Shown here: piece by piece, positions 24,738 through 34,378 of the stretch | Layout of the letters: each line of letters begins with the position of its first letter | Position numbering within the stretch: position 1 is the stretch's first letter | DNA from: Hamadaea tsunoensis DSM 44101 | GTDB taxonomy: Bacteria; Actinomycetota; Actinomycetes; Mycobacteriales; Micromonosporaceae | Direction of reading: 5' to 3' | NCBI RefSeq assembly: GCF_000428945.1 | Contig: NZ_AUAX01000005.1 | Span: 124,001 to 188,000, forward strand | DNA length: 64,000 nt | Program-made: the position numbers and the translations under genes | Notes under the pieces: model-generated | Seen by the model: the letters and a program-made list of their open reading frames with translations, nothing else | Database searches by the model: none | What the model was told of the DNA's origin: nothing

Positions 24738-25106
24738 GTGATCCAGCAGGAGTCGCGACTGCGAGTCGCCGACAACACGGGTGCCCGGGAGATTCTGTGC
24801 ATCCGCGTTCTCGGTGGTTCGGGTCGGCGCTACGCGAGCATCGGCGACGTCATCGTGGCCACCGTGAAGGACGCCATTCCTGGCGCCGGCGTGAAGAAGG
24901 GCGACGTCGTCAAGGCGGTCGTCGTTCGGACGGTCAAGGAGAAGCGGCGGCCCGACGGCTCGTACATCAGGTTCGACGAGAACGCCGCCGTCATCATCAA
25001 GGACGGCGGAGACCCCCGTGGTACTCGTATTTTCGGCCCGGTGGGCCGCGAGCTGCGGGACAAGCGATTCATGAAGATTATTTCTTTGGCCCCGGAGGTG
25101 CTCTGA
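24738..25106 (+). CDS. rplN: 50S ribosomal protein L14 (uL14)
   Basis: L14 lies at the subunit interface and binds silencing factor RsfS. I start it at GTG 24738, preceded by AGGAG. This gives 122 residues beginning [26 protein letters not shown], the standard length. The upstream open frame to 24675 is the leader. Conserved segments are [26 protein letters not shown] and the end [16 protein letters not shown]. It is the first gene of the spc operon. Confidence 0.97.
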   Translation: MIQQESRLRVADNTGAREILCIRVLGGSGRRYASIGDVIVATVKDAIPGAGVKKGDVVKAVVVRTVKEKRRPDGSYIRFDENAAVIIKDGGDPRGTRIFGPVGRELRDKRFMKIISLAPEVL

Positions 25107-25108
25107 TC

Positions 25109-25420
25109 ATGAAGATCAAGAAGGGCGACACCGTCGTGGTCATCTCCGGTCGGGACAAGGGCCAGGAGGGCAAGGTCATCGCGGCCTACCCGAAGCTGGA
25201 CAAGGTCCTGGTCGAGGGCGTGAACCGCATCAAGAAGCACACCAAGATCCGGACGACGCAGCGGGGCGCCAAGAGCGGCGGCATCGTCACCCAGGAGGCG
25301 CCGATCGACGTCTGCAAGGTGGCGTACCTCGAGGACGGCAAGCCGGTCCGGGTGGGCTACAAGATCGATGAGAACGGCAGCAAGGTCCGTATCTCGCGCC
25401 GCACCGGCAAGGAGCTGTGA
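25109..25420 (+). CDS. rplX: 50S ribosomal protein L24 (uL24)
   Basis: L24 is an assembly initiator with a KOW motif. Of 103 residues from ATG 25109, [19 protein letters not shown] is the KOW segment and [13 protein letters not shown] follows. It lies 2 nt after rplN. Its TGA overlaps the rplE ATG by one base. A longer in-frame extension upstream overlaps rplN and is not real. Confidence 0.97.
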   Translation: MKIKKGDTVVVISGRDKGQEGKVIAAYPKLDKVLVEGVNRIKKHTKIRTTQRGAKSGGIVTQEAPIDVCKVAYLEDGKPVRVGYKIDENGSKVRISRRTGKEL

Positions 25421-25989
25421 TGTCGACGGCGACCGCTGAGAAGACTCTCCCTCGTCTGAAGGAGAAGTACCGCAACGAGATCGCGGGCGAGCTGCGCAAG
25501 CAGTTCGGCTACTCGAACCCGATGCAGGTACCGGGCCTGACCAAGATCGTCGTCAACATGGGCGTCGGCGAGGCTGCCCGGGACGCGAAGAAGATCGACG
25601 GTGCGGTCCGCGACCTCGCCGCCATCACGGGCCAGAAGCCCCAGATCCGCCGGGCGACCAAGTCCATCGCGCAGTTCAAGCTGCGCGAGGGCATGCCGAT
25701 CGGCGCCAAGGTCACCCTCCGGGGCGACCGGATGTGGGAGTTCCTGGACCGCCTGCTGGCGATCGCGCTGCCGCGTATCCGCGACTTCCGCGGGCTCGAC
25801 GGGCGCAAGCTCGACGGCAACGGCAACTACACGTTCGGTCTGACCGAGCAGTCGGTGTTCCACGAGATCGACCAGGACCGGATCGACTCGGTCCGGGGCA
25901 TGGACATCACGTTGGTGACCACCGCGAAGACCGACGACGAAGGCAGGGCGCTTCTCAAGCTCCTGGGCTTCCCGTTCAAGGAGAACTGA
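25420..25989 (+). CDS. rplE: 50S ribosomal protein L5 (uL5)
   Basis: L5 binds 5S rRNA and contacts P-site tRNA. From ATG 25420 it has 189 residues; the GTG one codon upstream is the alternative. Conserved parts are [41 protein letters not shown] and the C-terminal [27 protein letters not shown]. It overlaps rplX by one base (TGATG) and is followed after one base by rpsZ. Confidence 0.97.
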   Translation: MSTATAEKTLPRLKEKYRNEIAGELRKQFGYSNPMQVPGLTKIVVNMGVGEAARDAKKIDGAVRDLAAITGQKPQIRRATKSIAQFKLREGMPIGAKVTLRGDRMWEFLDRLLAIALPRIRDFRGLDGRKLDGNGNYTFGLTEQSVFHEIDQDRIDSVRGMDITLVTTAKTDDEGRALLKLLGFPFKEN

Positions 25990-25990
25990 C

Positions 25991-26176
25991 ATGGCCAAGA
26001 AGGCGCTGATCATCAAGGCCGCCGCGAAGCCGAAGTTCGCCGTGCGTGCCTACACCCGTTGCCAGCGGTGCGGCCGGCCCCGGTCGGTCTACCGCAAGTT
26101 CGGCCTCTGCCGGGTGTGCATCCGGGAGATGGCCCACCGTGGCGAGCTCCCCGGCGTGTCCAAGGCCTCGTGGTAA
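25991..26176 (+). CDS. rpsZ: 30S ribosomal protein S14, zinc-binding type Z
   Basis: S14 is a 30S head protein. This 61-residue copy is the short C+ form with a zinc ribbon at C24, C27, C40 and C43. Actinobacteria often carry a second, zinc-independent S14 elsewhere under Zur control. None is in this window. It lies one base after rplE. The following 106-bp gap contains GAATTC twice and a short CCGGAA/TTCCGG stem before rpsH. Confidence 0.97.
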   Translation: MAKKALIIKAAAKPKFAVRAYTRCQRCGRPRSVYRKFGLCRVCIREMAHRGELPGVSKASW

Positions 26177-26282
26177 ACCCGCGAGCTGCTGAGAATTCTG
26201 AATTCTTGCTTCGCCGTAGGCCCCGATCCGGAACCACGTTCCGGCAACCGGTGGAACCGCGGCGAGAAAGGCTAAAACAACA

Positions 26283-26690
26283 ATGACGATGACCGACCCA
26301 ATCGCAGACATGCTGACGCGTCTGCGCAACGCCAACCAGGCGTATCACGACCGGGTGCAGATGCCCTACTCGAAGATCAAGGCGAACATCGCCGAGGTCC
26401 TCAAGGCGGAGGGGTACATCTCGACCTGGGCGGTTGAGGAGCCCGAGGAGGGGGCCGTCGGCAAGACGCTGACGGTCGAACTCAAGTACGGCCTGACCCG
26501 CGAGCGCAGCCTTGCGGGTATCCGCCGGGTCTCCAAGCCCGGCCTTCGGGTCTACGCCCGTTCGCAGGAGCTCCCCAAGGTGCTCGGCGGCCTGGGCGTG
26601 GCGATTATCTCGACGTCCCAGGGGCTGCTCACCGATCGGCAGGCCCGCAAGCGAGGGGTGGGCGGGGAAGTCCTCGCCTACGTCTGGTGA
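26283..26690 (+). CDS. rpsH: 30S ribosomal protein S8 (uS8)
   Basis: S8 binds the central domain of 16S rRNA and is the autogenous repressor of spc operons in E. coli. The 135-residue protein starts [20 protein letters not shown]; a second ATG two codons later is the alternative. The conserved C-terminus [30 protein letters not shown] carries the Ser-Thr-Ser rRNA-contact loop. It lies 12 nt before rplF. Confidence 0.97.
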   Translation: MTMTDPIADMLTRLRNANQAYHDRVQMPYSKIKANIAEVLKAEGYISTWAVEEPEEGAVGKTLTVELKYGLTRERSLAGIRRVSKPGLRVYARSQELPKVLGGLGVAIISTSQGLLTDRQARKRGVGGEVLAYVW

Positions 26691-26702
26691 GGAAGGTCTG
26701 CC

Positions 26703-27245
26703 ATGTCGCGAATCGGACGTAAGACGATCACGGTCCCCGCTGGGGTCGAGGTCACCATTTCCGGCCAGACCGTCAAGGTCAAGGGCCCCAAGGGCGCGCT
26801 CGAGCACTCGCTCGCCGAGCCCATCTCCATCGAGCGTGGTGAAGGCGGGGAGCTGCACGTCACCCGCCCGAACGACGAGCGCAAGGCCAAGGAGCTGCAC
26901 GGCCTCTCGCGTACCCTGGTCGCCAACATGATCGTCGGCGTCACCGAGGGCTACCGCAAGAGCCTGGAGATCAACGGCACGGGTTACCGCGTCACGGCCA
27001 AGGGCAGCGACCTCGAGTTCGCCCTCGGCTTCTCGCACCCGGTGCTGGTGACCGCCCCTGAGGGCATCACCTTCACCGTCGAGCGGCCGACGCTGTTCCA
27101 CGTGGCGGGCATCGACAAGCAGCTCGTGGGCGAGGTCTCCGCGAAGATCCGGAAGATTCGTCCGCCGGAGCCCTACAAGGGCAAGGGCGTGAAGTACTCG
27201 GACGAGGTCATCCGCCGCAAGGCTGGAAAGGCAGGTAAGAAGTGA
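26703..27245 (+). CDS. rplF: 50S ribosomal protein L6 (uL6)
   Basis: L6 lies near the sarcin-ricin loop and factor-binding site. The 180-residue protein starts [17 protein letters not shown]. It has the duplicated L6 fold with [12 protein letters not shown] and the signature [25 protein letters not shown] at the end. Its stop overlaps the rplR GTG by 4 nt. Confidence 0.98.
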   Translation: MSRIGRKTITVPAGVEVTISGQTVKVKGPKGALEHSLAEPISIERGEGGELHVTRPNDERKAKELHGLSRTLVANMIVGVTEGYRKSLEINGTGYRVTAKGSDLEFALGFSHPVLVTAPEGITFTVERPTLFHVAGIDKQLVGEVSAKIRKIRPPEPYKGKGVKYSDEVIRRKAGKAGKK

Positions 27246-27637
27246 GCGCGCAGCTCCTCAAGCGCCGCAATGGCGGGGGTGTCGCTGGCAAGCGCGCCGT
27301 CGGCCGGGCGCGCCGCCATTTCCGGATCCGTCGGAACCTCAGCGGTACGGCCGAGCGGCCCCGTCTGGTGGTCACCCGGTCGCTGCGGCAGATCACCGCG
27401 CAGATCGTGGACGACATCAAGGGTCACACCCTGGTGTCGGCCTCCTCGCTGGACGCCACGCTGCGTACCGCCGAGGGCAGCAAGAGCGACCTGGCCGGCA
27501 AAGTCGGCTCGCTCATCGCCGACCGCGCCAAGGCGGCCGGAATCGACAAAGTTGTGTTCGACCGTGGTGGTAACCGTTACGCCGGCCGCATCGCGGCTCT
27601 GGCGGACGCAGCCCGCGCGGCCGGGCTCGAGTTCTAG
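27242..27637 (+). CDS. rplR: 50S ribosomal protein L18 (uL18)
   Basis: L18 binds 5S rRNA with L5. The 131-residue protein starts at GTG with GTGA overlap with rplF. The basic N-terminus is followed by [21 protein letters not shown]. The conserved end is [29 protein letters not shown]. It lies 17 nt before rpsE. Confidence 0.97.
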   Translation: MSAQLLKRRNGGGVAGKRAVGRARRHFRIRRNLSGTAERPRLVVTRSLRQITAQIVDDIKGHTLVSASSLDATLRTAEGSKSDLAGKVGSLIADRAKAAGIDKVVFDRGGNRYAGRIAALADAARAAGLEF

Positions 27638-27654
27638 GAAGGAGTGGACTACGA

Positions 27655-28287
27655 ATGCCAGGTCCACAGCGCCGGGGCTCCGGGTCCGGTAACAGCAGCG
27701 AGGGCGGCGACAATCAGCGCCGCGGTCGCGACAACCGCCGTGAGGGCGGCCGCGACCGGCAGCCGGTCGAGAAGACGCCGCACATCGAGCGGGTCGTCAC
27801 CATCAACCGTGTCGCCAAGGTCGTCAAGGGTGGTCGTCGGTTCAGCTTCACCGCGCTCGTCGTGGTGGGTGACGGTGACGGCACCGTAGGCGTCGGCTAC
27901 GGCAAGGCCAAGGAGGTGCCCGCGGCCATCGCCAAGGGTGTCGAGGAGGCCAAGAAGCACTTCTTCAAGGTGCCCCGGATCGGCTCGACGATCCCGCACC
28001 CGGTGCAGGGCGAGGACGCGGCCGGTGTCGTGCTCCTGAAGCCGGCCAGCGCCGGTACGGGTGTCATCGCCGGTGGTCCGGTGCGTGCCGTGCTGGAGTG
28101 CGCGGGCGTCCACGACGTCCTGTCGAAGAGCCTGGGTTCGTCGAACCCGATCAACATCGTGCACGCCGCGGTGACGGCTCTGAAGATGCTCGAGTCGCCG
28201 GAGCAGGTCGCGGCGCGCCGCGGACTGCCCGTCGAGGACGTCGCGCCGGCCCGCATGCTGGCCGCGCGAGCGGGAGCGGGTGCGTGA
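27655..28287 (+). CDS. rpsE: 30S ribosomal protein S5 (uS5)
   Basis: S5 takes part in mRNA unwinding and fidelity. Of 210 residues, about 1-40 form a Gly/Arg/Asn-rich disordered tail. The dsRBD-like domain with [29 protein letters not shown] and [14 protein letters not shown] follows. The loop linked to spectinomycin resistance (VVKGGRRFS) is wild type. The stop overlaps the rpmD ATG by one base. Confidence 0.98.
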   Translation: MPGPQRRGSGSGNSSEGGDNQRRGRDNRREGGRDRQPVEKTPHIERVVTINRVAKVVKGGRRFSFTALVVVGDGDGTVGVGYGKAKEVPAAIAKGVEEAKKHFFKVPRIGSTIPHPVQGEDAAGVVLLKPASAGTGVIAGGPVRAVLECAGVHDVLSKSLGSSNPINIVHAAVTALKMLESPEQVAARRGLPVEDVAPARMLAARAGAGA

Positions 28288-28469
28288 TGGCTCGGCTCAA
28301 GGTGACTCAGGTCAAGTCCAAGATCGGTGCCAAGCGCAACCAGCAGGAGTCCCTGCGGTCGCTCGGCCTGAAGCGGATCCGAGATGTGGTCGTCAAGGAG
28401 GACCGTCCCGAGATTCGCGGGATGATCTTCGCGGTGAACCACCTCGTCAAGGTTGAGGAGGTCGACTGA
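28287..28469 (+). CDS. rpmD: 50S ribosomal protein L30 (uL30)
   Basis: L30 is a small 50S protein. The 60-residue frame from ATG 28287 reads [20 protein letters not shown] and continues [21 protein letters not shown] to VKVEEVD. It has typical family length and motif. It overlaps the rpsE stop and the rplO start by one base each (TGATG), so all three are likely translationally coupled. Confidence 0.97.
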   Translation: MARLKVTQVKSKIGAKRNQQESLRSLGLKRIRDVVVKEDRPEIRGMIFAVNHLVKVEEVD

Positions 28470-28912
28470 TGACTCTCAAGGTCCACCACCTCCGCCCGGC
28501 GCCCGGTGCGAAGACCGCCAAGACCCGCGTGGGTCGTGGTGAGGGCTCGAAGGGCAAGACGGCCGGTCGCGGTACGAAGGGTACGAAGGCTCGCTACCAG
28601 GTTCCGGCGGCGTTCGAGGGCGGGCAGATGCCCATCCACATGCGCCTGCCGAAGCTGAAGGGCTTCCGGAACCGGTTCAAGGTCGTGTTCCAGGTCGTGA
28701 ACCTGGACCGCCTGGCCGAGCTCTTCCCGCAGGGCGGCCAGATCGGCCCGGACGAGCTCGCCTCGGCCGGTGCGGTCCGCAAGGGCCACCCGGTCAAGGT
28801 GCTCGGCACCGGCGAACTGGGCGGCGTCGCGCTGCAGATCTCGGCGCACGCGTTCAGCGCGTCCGCCAAGGAGAAGATCGTCGCCGCCGGCGGCTCGGTC
28901 ACCGAGCTGTAA
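28469..28912 (+). CDS. rplO: 50S ribosomal protein L15 (uL15)
   Basis: L15 is a late-assembly 50S protein. The 147-residue protein starts [22 protein letters not shown]. It has the Gly/Arg/Lys-rich N-terminal extension [21 protein letters not shown] and the globular C-terminal domain. It ends the spc ribosomal segment. A hairpin and a new promoter follow before secY. Confidence 0.97.
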   Translation: MTLKVHHLRPAPGAKTAKTRVGRGEGSKGKTAGRGTKGTKARYQVPAAFEGGQMPIHMRLPKLKGFRNRFKVVFQVVNLDRLAELFPQGGQIGPDELASAGAVRKGHPVKVLGTGELGGVALQISAHAFSASAKEKIVAAGGSVTEL

Positions 28913-28926
28913 GGCGGAACATACAG

Positions 28927-28984
28927 GGCGCCGGTCGGCTGCTTCGCCAACAGAAGCGGACGATCGGCGCCTCGTGTTCTTCTA
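28927..28984 (+). terminator. Hairpin terminator after rplO
   Basis: The outer stem GGCGCCGGTCG/CGATCGGCGCC (28927-28937, 28961-28971) and inner stem GCTTC/GAAGC are followed by a T-rich stretch TCGTGTTCTTCT. It lies upstream of the secY promoter and probably limits, rather than fully stops, spc read-through. Confidence 0.65.
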
Positions 28985-28992
28985 TCGGACGC

Positions 28993-29021
28993 TTGGCTCA
29001 AGGGCAGCTCAGCGAAATAAT
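28993..29021 (+). promoter_or_regulatory. secY promoter
   Basis: TTGGCT-17-AATAAT, a good sigma-70-like match. The expected start is near 29028, about 120 nt before secY. Confidence 0.65.
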
Positions 29022-29150
29022 GCTCGGCCACCCCTGACCAGAACCCCCACGGGCTGTTACAGTCCAAACCCAGCTATGGATTTCGTCCCGTAGCGATCCC
29101 GTCACGCCCCCGCGCCACCCACACGTGGCCGCCTCCCGCAGGAGGAAAGA

Positions 29151-30479
29151 GTGCTCTCCGCGTTTCTCAGTGCGTTCAGAACGCCTGACCTGCGCAAGAA
29201 GCTGCTGTTCACAGCGGCCATCATCGCGCTCTACCGGCTCGGTGCCACGATCCCGAGCCCCGGGGTGTCCTACGGCAACGTGCAGCAGTGCATCAAGGCT
29301 GCCTCGGCCGGGAGCAACGGGATCTTCAGCCTGCTGAACCTGTTCTCGGGTGGCGCGCTGCTCTCGCTGTCGGTCTTCGCGCTGGGCATCATGCCCTACA
29401 TCACCGCGTCGATCATCCTGCAGCTGCTGACCGTGGTCATCCCGCGGCTCGAGCAGCTCCGCAAGGAGGGTCAGTCGGGCCAGGCGAAGATCACGCAGTA
29501 CACGCGGTACCTGACGCTGGGCCTCGCGGTCCTCCAGTCCTCCGCGTTCGTCGCGCTCGGCAAGTCCGGCCAGCTGTTCGGCGGTGCCTGCCCGGCCGGC
29601 GTCGAGATCATCCCGGCCACCAAGATCCCGGCCTGGCTGACGCTGGTGGCGCTGGTCGTCACCATGACCGCCGGTACCGGTGTGATCATGTGGCTGGGCG
29701 AGCTGATCACCGACCGCGGCGTCGGCAACGGCATGTCCGTCCTGATCTTCACGTCGATCGCCGCCCGGCTTCCCTCCGAGGGCTGGCAGATCTACAAGCA
29801 GAAGGGCGCGTACTGGTTCGCCGGCGTCCTGGTGCTCGTCGTCGCCATCATCGCGGCCGTGGTCTACATCGAGCAGGCACAGCGCCGCATTCCGGTGCAG
29901 TACGCGAAACGAATGGTCGGCCGGCGCATGTACGGCGGCACGTCCACGTACATCCCGCTGAAGGTGAACCAGGCCGGCGTCATCCCGGTGATCTTCGGTT
30001 CCTCGCTGCTCTACCTGCCCCAGCTGGCGCTCCAGTTCACCAAGAGCGACAACCCGGGCAACGTCTGGCTGTGGGTCGACCGGCACCTCGCGAACCCGAG
30101 CAACTGGGTCTACATCGCGACCTACTTCGTGCTGATCATCTTCTTCACCTACTTCTACGTGTCGATCACGTTCAACCCGACCGAGGTCGCGGACAACATG
30201 AAGAAGTACGGCGGCTTCGTGCAGGGCATCCGCCCCGGCAAGCCGACCGCCGACTACCTGGACTTCATCCTCACCCGCATCACCCTGCCGGGTGCTCTGT
30301 ACCTGGGCATCATCGCGGTCCTGCCGAACTTCTTCTTCATGTGGCTCGGCGGCACGTCCTACCAGAACTTCCCGTTCGGTGGTACGGCGGTATTGATCAT
30401 GGTCGGCGTGGGTCTGGAGACCGTCAAGCAGATCGAAAGCCAGCTGATGCAGCGTAACTATGAAGGTTTCCTGCGATGA
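29151..30479 (+). CDS. secY: Protein translocase subunit SecY
   Basis: SecY is the central pore of the Sec translocon, with ten membrane helices. The 442-residue protein starts at GTG 29151 after a strong AGGAGG. It begins [21 protein letters not shown], with the first helix about residues 18-37 and the plug region after it. Conserved segments include [26 protein letters not shown] and [21 protein letters not shown]. Its stop overlaps the adk start by 4 nt (ATGA). Confidence 0.97.
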   Translation: MLSAFLSAFRTPDLRKKLLFTAAIIALYRLGATIPSPGVSYGNVQQCIKAASAGSNGIFSLLNLFSGGALLSLSVFALGIMPYITASIILQLLTVVIPRLEQLRKEGQSGQAKITQYTRYLTLGLAVLQSSAFVALGKSGQLFGGACPAGVEIIPATKIPAWLTLVALVVTMTAGTGVIMWLGELITDRGVGNGMSVLIFTSIAARLPSEGWQIYKQKGAYWFAGVLVLVVAIIAAVVYIEQAQRRIPVQYAKRMVGRRMYGGTSTYIPLKVNQAGVIPVIFGSSLLYLPQLALQFTKSDNPGNVWLWVDRHLANPSNWVYIATYFVLIIFFTYFYVSITFNPTEVADNMKKYGGFVQGIRPGKPTADYLDFILTRITLPGALYLGIIAVLPNFFFMWLGGTSYQNFPFGGTAVLIMVGVGLETVKQIESQLMQRNYEGFLR

Positions 30480-31129
30480 GGCTGGTTCTCGTGGGCCCGC
30501 CGGGAGCGGGCAAGGGTACGCAGGCGGAGTTCGTCGCCTCGACCTTGTCCATCCCGAAGATCTCCACGGGTGACATCTTCCGGGCCAATGTCTCGCAGGG
30601 TACGCCCCTCGGGATCGAGGCCAAGCGGTACATGGACGCCGGTGGCCTCGTTCCGGACGAGGTCACCATCAACATGGTGCGCGGCCGGCTGGCCGAGGCG
30701 GACGCGGCCGACGGGTTCCTGCTCGACGGGTTCCCGCGTACGGTGCCGCAGGCCGAGGCGTTGGACAAGATGCTCGGGGACGAGGGTGTCGCTCTCGACC
30801 TGGTCATGGAACTGGTCGTCGAGTTCGACGAGGTCATCCGGCGGCTGTCCGGCCGGCGCAACTGCCACGGCTGCAAGAAGATCTGGCACGTCGAGTTCGA
30901 CCGGCCGACCAAGGACGGCGTCTGCGACAACTGCGGCGGCGACCTGTACCAGCGCGACGACGACAAGCCGGAGACCATCGCCGAGCGGCTGAGGGTCTAC
31001 GAGCGGGACACCGCTCCCCTGGTCGACTACTACGGCGCCCAGGGCAAGCTGGTCGGGATCGACGCCACCGGCCCGGTCGAGGATGTGACGGCGCGCGCCA
31101 TGGAGGCGCTGCGCTCGTTCGGCTCCTGA
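30476..31129 (+). CDS. adk: Adenylate kinase
   Basis: Adk interconverts ATP plus AMP with two ADP. Of 217 residues, the P-loop [10 protein letters not shown] is at 7-16 and the AMP-binding DGFPRT at 84-89. The LID domain carries a four-Cys zinc site C130, C133, C150 and C153, the long zinc-containing form rather than the short enzyme of some Actinobacteria. The 4-nt overlap with secY indicates coupling. Confidence 0.97.
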   Translation: MRLVLVGPPGAGKGTQAEFVASTLSIPKISTGDIFRANVSQGTPLGIEAKRYMDAGGLVPDEVTINMVRGRLAEADAADGFLLDGFPRTVPQAEALDKMLGDEGVALDLVMELVVEFDEVIRRLSGRRNCHGCKKIWHVEFDRPTKDGVCDNCGGDLYQRDDDKPETIAERLRVYERDTAPLVDYYGAQGKLVGIDATGPVEDVTARAMEALRSFGS

Positions 31130-31149
31130 GCCCTGTATAGGCTGGATTT

Positions 31150-32016
31150 ATGCACCACCAGCTCGACGTTCAGATCAAGACGCCCGAACAGCTGCGCCGG
31201 ATGCGCGCGGCCGGACTCGTCGTGGCGGAGGCCCTCGAAGCCATGCGCCAGGCGGTCGCGCCCGGCGTTTCCACGGCCGACCTCGACGGCATCGCCGAGA
31301 AGGTCATCCGGGGCGCCGGCGCGGTCCCGTCCTTCAAGGGGTACCACGGGTTCCCCGCGACCATCTGCGCCTCGGTGAACGAGCAGGTCGTCCACGGCAT
31401 CCCGAGCGCCGGCCAGATCCTGCAGGAGGGCGACCTCATCTCGATCGACTGCGGCGCGATCCTCGACGGGTGGCACGGCGACTCGGCGATCACCGTCGGC
31501 GTCGGCGAGACCTCGCCGGACCTGCTGCGCATGTCGGCCGTTGCCGAGGACGCCATGTGGGCCGGCATCGCCGCGGCGGCGCGAGGCGTACGCACGGGCA
31601 AGGGCCGCCTCACCGACATCTCGTACGCGGTCCAGCAGAGCATCCGCGGGGAGAAGTCCGCTCTGGTCGGCCGGGTCACCGGGGCCCGGCGCCGTTACGG
31701 GATCGTCGACGGCTACGGCGGCCACGGCATCGGTACCGAGATGCACCAGGATCCGCACATCCTCAATCACGGCCGGCCGGGCAAGGGCCCGTTCCTCGTG
31801 CCGGGGATGGCCCTGGCGATCGAGCCGATGATCACCATGGGCAGCCCGCGTACGCTGGAACTCTCCGACGGCTGGACGGTCGTGAGCACGGACAGGTCGG
31901 TCGCCGCGCACGTGGAGCATTCGATCGGACTGTTCGAGGACGGTGTGTGGGTTCTCACCGCTTTCGACGGCGGCCGTGAACGTCTCGGCGACCTTCTCAC
32001 GGCACAGGCCGACTGA
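31150..32016 (+). CDS. map: Methionine aminopeptidase type I
   Basis: This enzyme removes the initiator methionine. The 288-residue enzyme has metal ligands D100 and D111 (ISIDCGAILDGWHGD), the His of GYGGHGIGTEMH, and the Glu residues of AIEPMI and VEHSIG. It has no zinc-finger N-terminal extension. TAGGCT at 31138-31143 is followed by 6 nt and the ATG with no ribosome binding site, so it may have its own leaderless transcript in addition to read-through from adk. Confidence 0.96.
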   Translation: MHHQLDVQIKTPEQLRRMRAAGLVVAEALEAMRQAVAPGVSTADLDGIAEKVIRGAGAVPSFKGYHGFPATICASVNEQVVHGIPSAGQILQEGDLISIDCGAILDGWHGDSAITVGVGETSPDLLRMSAVAEDAMWAGIAAAARGVRTGKGRLTDISYAVQQSIRGEKSALVGRVTGARRRYGIVDGYGGHGIGTEMHQDPHILNHGRPGKGPFLVPGMALAIEPMITMGSPRTLELSDGWTVVSTDRSVAAHVEHSIGLFEDGVWVLTAFDGGRERLGDLLTAQAD

Positions 32017-32063
32017 CTCCGGGCCGTGCCCCGTTGAGCTGGCGTGATCTACGAGACCCCGAT

Positions 32064-32093
32064 TTGGTATCGATGCATACCCGCGCGTAGACT
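32064..32093 (+). promoter_or_regulatory. infA promoter
   Basis: TTGGTA-18-TAGACT, expected start near 32100. The remaining leader to infA is about 160 nt. Confidence 0.55.
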
Positions 32094-32258
32094 GGCTCAA
32101 CGGCGCACCGCGTCCCCTCTGTCATGCCTCCGGCGCTCGGAAGCTGACAGTGCCGCGGCTGGCGTGCACATTGTGAATATCGCATCCGCGGTATCGGCAA
32201 TCACTGCGCGAGGACAACGTGTGCCAGCCATTACACCCGATGTCAGGTAGCGGAGGAC

Positions 32259-32480
32259 ATGCCGAAAAAGGACGGGGCCATCGAGATCGAGGGCCGAGTT
32301 ATCGAGCCACTCCCGAACGCAATGTTCCGGGTCGAGCTCGCTAACGGCCACAGGGTCTTGGCTCACATCAGCGGAAAGATGCGCCAGCACTACATCCGCA
32401 TCCTGCCGGAGGACCGGGTCGTCGTGGAGCTTTCGCCCTACGACCTGAGCCGCGGCCGAATCGTCTACCGCTACAAGTAA
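32259..32480 (+). CDS. infA: Translation initiation factor IF-1
   Basis: IF-1 is an OB-fold protein that blocks the A site during initiation. The 73-residue protein starts [20 protein letters not shown], contains [26 protein letters not shown] and ends RIVYRYK, the standard length. It heads the alpha-type segment infA-rpmJ-rpsM-rpsK-rpsD-rpoA-rplQ. Confidence 0.98.
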   Translation: MPKKDGAIEIEGRVIEPLPNAMFRVELANGHRVLAHISGKMRQHYIRILPEDRVVVELSPYDLSRGRIVYRYK

Positions 32481-32531
32481 CACGGCATCGGGCGTACGTG
32501 CCCGTGTCCAAAACCGGAGTAAAGGCGAACC

Positions 32532-32645
32532 GTGAAGGTCAAGCCGAGCGTCAAGAAGATCTGCAACAAGTGCCGCGTCATCCGTCGGCACGGCCGGGTC
32601 ATGATCATTTGTGACGACCCGCGCCACAAGCAGCGCCAGGGCTGA
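32532..32645 (+). CDS. rpmJ: 50S ribosomal protein L36 (bL36), zinc form
   Basis: The 37-residue protein starts at GTG 32532 after GGAGTAAAGG. It reads [20 protein letters not shown] and ends KQRQG. Zinc ligands are C11, C14, C27 and H32, the C+ form. The gene lies between infA and rpsM, its usual place. Confidence 0.97.
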   Translation: MKVKPSVKKICNKCRVIRRHGRVMIICDDPRHKQRQG

Positions 32646-32736
32646 GCCCGACGCGCAGATCTCGCGCAGCAGTTCAACAGCACAAGCTCGTCCCGGCCGC
32701 GGGGACGTCCCATTGTGGGAAACTCTCGTGGCCTAC

Positions 32737-32775
32737 CCCCGGTCGGAGGCCGGGGCCCGATCCGGGCAGATCGGG
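32737..32775 (+). promoter_or_regulatory. Twin hairpin leader upstream of rpsM
   Basis: Two adjoining 6-bp stems, CCCCGG/CCGGGG (32737-32755) and CCCGAT/ATCGGG (32756-32775), lie in the 178-bp gap before rpsM. Position suggests an alpha-operon leader; no match to the E. coli S4 pseudoknot can be claimed. Confidence 0.4.
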
Positions 32776-32823
32776 ATGGGGGCAGGCATAGACCTCCGCC
32801 ACGATTGAGGAGAAAGCCCGCAC

Positions 32824-33204
32824 ATGGCACGTCTCGTCGGCGTGGATCTCCCGCGCGAAAAGCGCATGGAGATCGCGCTCACCTACATCTTCGGCATCGG
32901 CCGGACCCGCGCGATGGAGTGCCTCGCCGCGACTGGTATCGACCCGAACAAGCGCGCCAAGGACCTGACCGATGACGAGGTCGTCCAGCTGCGTGATCAC
33001 ATCGAAGCGAGCTTCAAGGTAGAAGGGGACCTGCGCCGCGAGGTCCAGGCTGACATTCGCCGCAAGGTGGAGATCGGCTGCTACCAGGGCATCCGGCACC
33101 GCAAGGGGCTGCCCGTCCGTGGGCAGAGCACGCGTACCAACGCGCGTACCCGCAAGGGTCCCAAGCGCACCGTGGCCGGCAAGAAGAAGCCCGGCAAGAA
33201 GTAG
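32824..33204 (+). CDS. rpsM: 30S ribosomal protein S13 (uS13)
   Basis: S13 is at the top of the 30S head and bridges to the 50S. The 126-residue protein starts [22 protein letters not shown]. It has the helix-two-turn-helix [16 protein letters not shown], the basic [18 protein letters not shown] segment and a Lys-rich tail. It lies 33 nt before rpsK. Confidence 0.98.
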   Translation: MARLVGVDLPREKRMEIALTYIFGIGRTRAMECLAATGIDPNKRAKDLTDDEVVQLRDHIEASFKVEGDLRREVQADIRRKVEIGCYQGIRHRKGLPVRGQSTRTNARTRKGPKRTVAGKKKPGKK

Positions 33205-33237
33205 CAGACCAGATCTCGATAAGGAGCGCATAAAGCT

Positions 33238-33645
33238 ATGCCGCCGAAGGCACGCGCTGGGGCCGCAGTCAAGAAGGTCCGGCGTAAGGAACGTAAGAAC
33301 GTCTCCCACGGGCAGGCGCACATCAAGAGCACCTTCAACAACACCATCGTGTCCATCACGGACCCGACCGGTGCTGTGATCTCCTGGGCCTCCGCCGGCC
33401 AGGTGGGTTTCAAGGGCTCGCGCAAGTCGACCCCGTTCGCCGCGCAGCTGGCCGCCGAGGCCGCCGCTCGCCGGGCGATGGAGCACGGCATGCGCAAGGT
33501 CGACGTCTTCGTCAAGGGCCCGGGTTCGGGCCGTGAGACCGCCATCCGTTCGCTGACCGCCGCCGGTCTCGAGGTCGGAGTCATCTCCGACGTCACGCCG
33601 CAGCCGCACAACGGATGCCGTCCGCCGAAGCGTCGCCGGGTCTAA
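33238..33645 (+). CDS. rpsK: 30S ribosomal protein S11 (uS11)
   Basis: S11 lies on the 30S platform. The 135-residue protein starts with a basic tail ([20 protein letters not shown]). The conserved [27 protein letters not shown] follows, and it ends [18 protein letters not shown]. Length is standard. It lies 15 nt before rpsD. Confidence 0.98.
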   Translation: MPPKARAGAAVKKVRRKERKNVSHGQAHIKSTFNNTIVSITDPTGAVISWASAGQVGFKGSRKSTPFAAQLAAEAAARRAMEHGMRKVDVFVKGPGSGRETAIRSLTAAGLEVGVISDVTPQPHNGCRPPKRRRV

Positions 33646-33660
33646 GGGAGAGATAGAGAG

Positions 33661-34287
33661 ATGGCTCGTTACACCGGCGCCGATTGCCGCCGCTGCCGTC
33701 GCGAAAAGACCAAGCTGTTCCTCAAGGGCAGCAAGTGCGACGGGCCGAAGTGCCCGTTCGAGTCCCGGCCGTTCCCGCCCGGGCAGCACGGTCGCGGCCG
33801 CACCAAGGACACCGAGTACCTGCTGCAGCTTCGCGAGAAGCAGAAGGCCCGCCGCATCTACGGCGTGCTGGAGAAGCAGTTCCGTACGTACTACGAAGAG
33901 GCCAACCGCAAGTCGGGCAAGACGGGTGAGGTTCTGCTGCAGATCCTCGAGTCGCGTCTGGACAACGTGGTCTACCGGGCCGGCTACGCCAAGTCCCGTG
34001 ACCACGCCCGCCAGCTGGTCAAGCACGGCCACTTCGTGGTGAACAGCAAGAAGGTCGACATCCCGTCGTATCGCGTCACCGACCACGACATCGTCGAGGT
34101 CCGTGAGAAGTCGCGGGAGCTGACCCCGTTCCAGGTCGCGCAGGGCGAGGCCGGCAGCCGCACCGTTCCGGCGTGGCTCGAGGCGATCCCCACGCAGCTG
34201 AAGATCCTCGTTCACTCGCTTCCGGCCCGGGGTGCCATCGACACCCAGGTCCAGGAGCAGCTGATCGTCGAGCTCTACTCCAAGTAG
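33661..34287 (+). CDS. rpsD: 30S ribosomal protein S4 (uS4), zinc form
   Basis: S4 is a primary 16S rRNA binder and fidelity protein. The 208-residue protein has Cys residues C9, C12, C26 and C31 in the N-terminus, consistent with the zinc-binding form. The S4 RNA-binding domain ESRLDNVVYRAGYAKSRDHARQLVKHGHF starts near residue 99. A 13-bp perfect hairpin lies between it and rpoA. Confidence 0.97.
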   Translation: MARYTGADCRRCRREKTKLFLKGSKCDGPKCPFESRPFPPGQHGRGRTKDTEYLLQLREKQKARRIYGVLEKQFRTYYEEANRKSGKTGEVLLQILESRLDNVVYRAGYAKSRDHARQLVKHGHFVVNSKKVDIPSYRVTDHDIVEVREKSRELTPFQVAQGEAGSRTVPAWLEAIPTQLKILVHSLPARGAIDTQVQEQLIVELYSK

Positions 34288-34296
34288 GGGCTCACC

Positions 34297-34324
34297 GGCC
34301 GGCGCACACGAGTGTGCGCCGGCC
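34297..34324 (+). other. Operon-internal hairpin between rpsD and rpoA
   Basis: Perfect 12- to 13-bp stem GGCCGGCGCACAC/GTGTGCGCCGGCC with a 2- to 4-nt loop (CGAG). No T-run follows. rpoA lies 55 nt further and is needed in different amounts from ribosomal proteins, which fits partial attenuation or processing. Confidence 0.75.
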
Positions 34325-34378
34325 GCACCTGTCAGCAGACGTCAAATAGCGGGCGTCTCGGCATCCAAGGAGAAGTAA

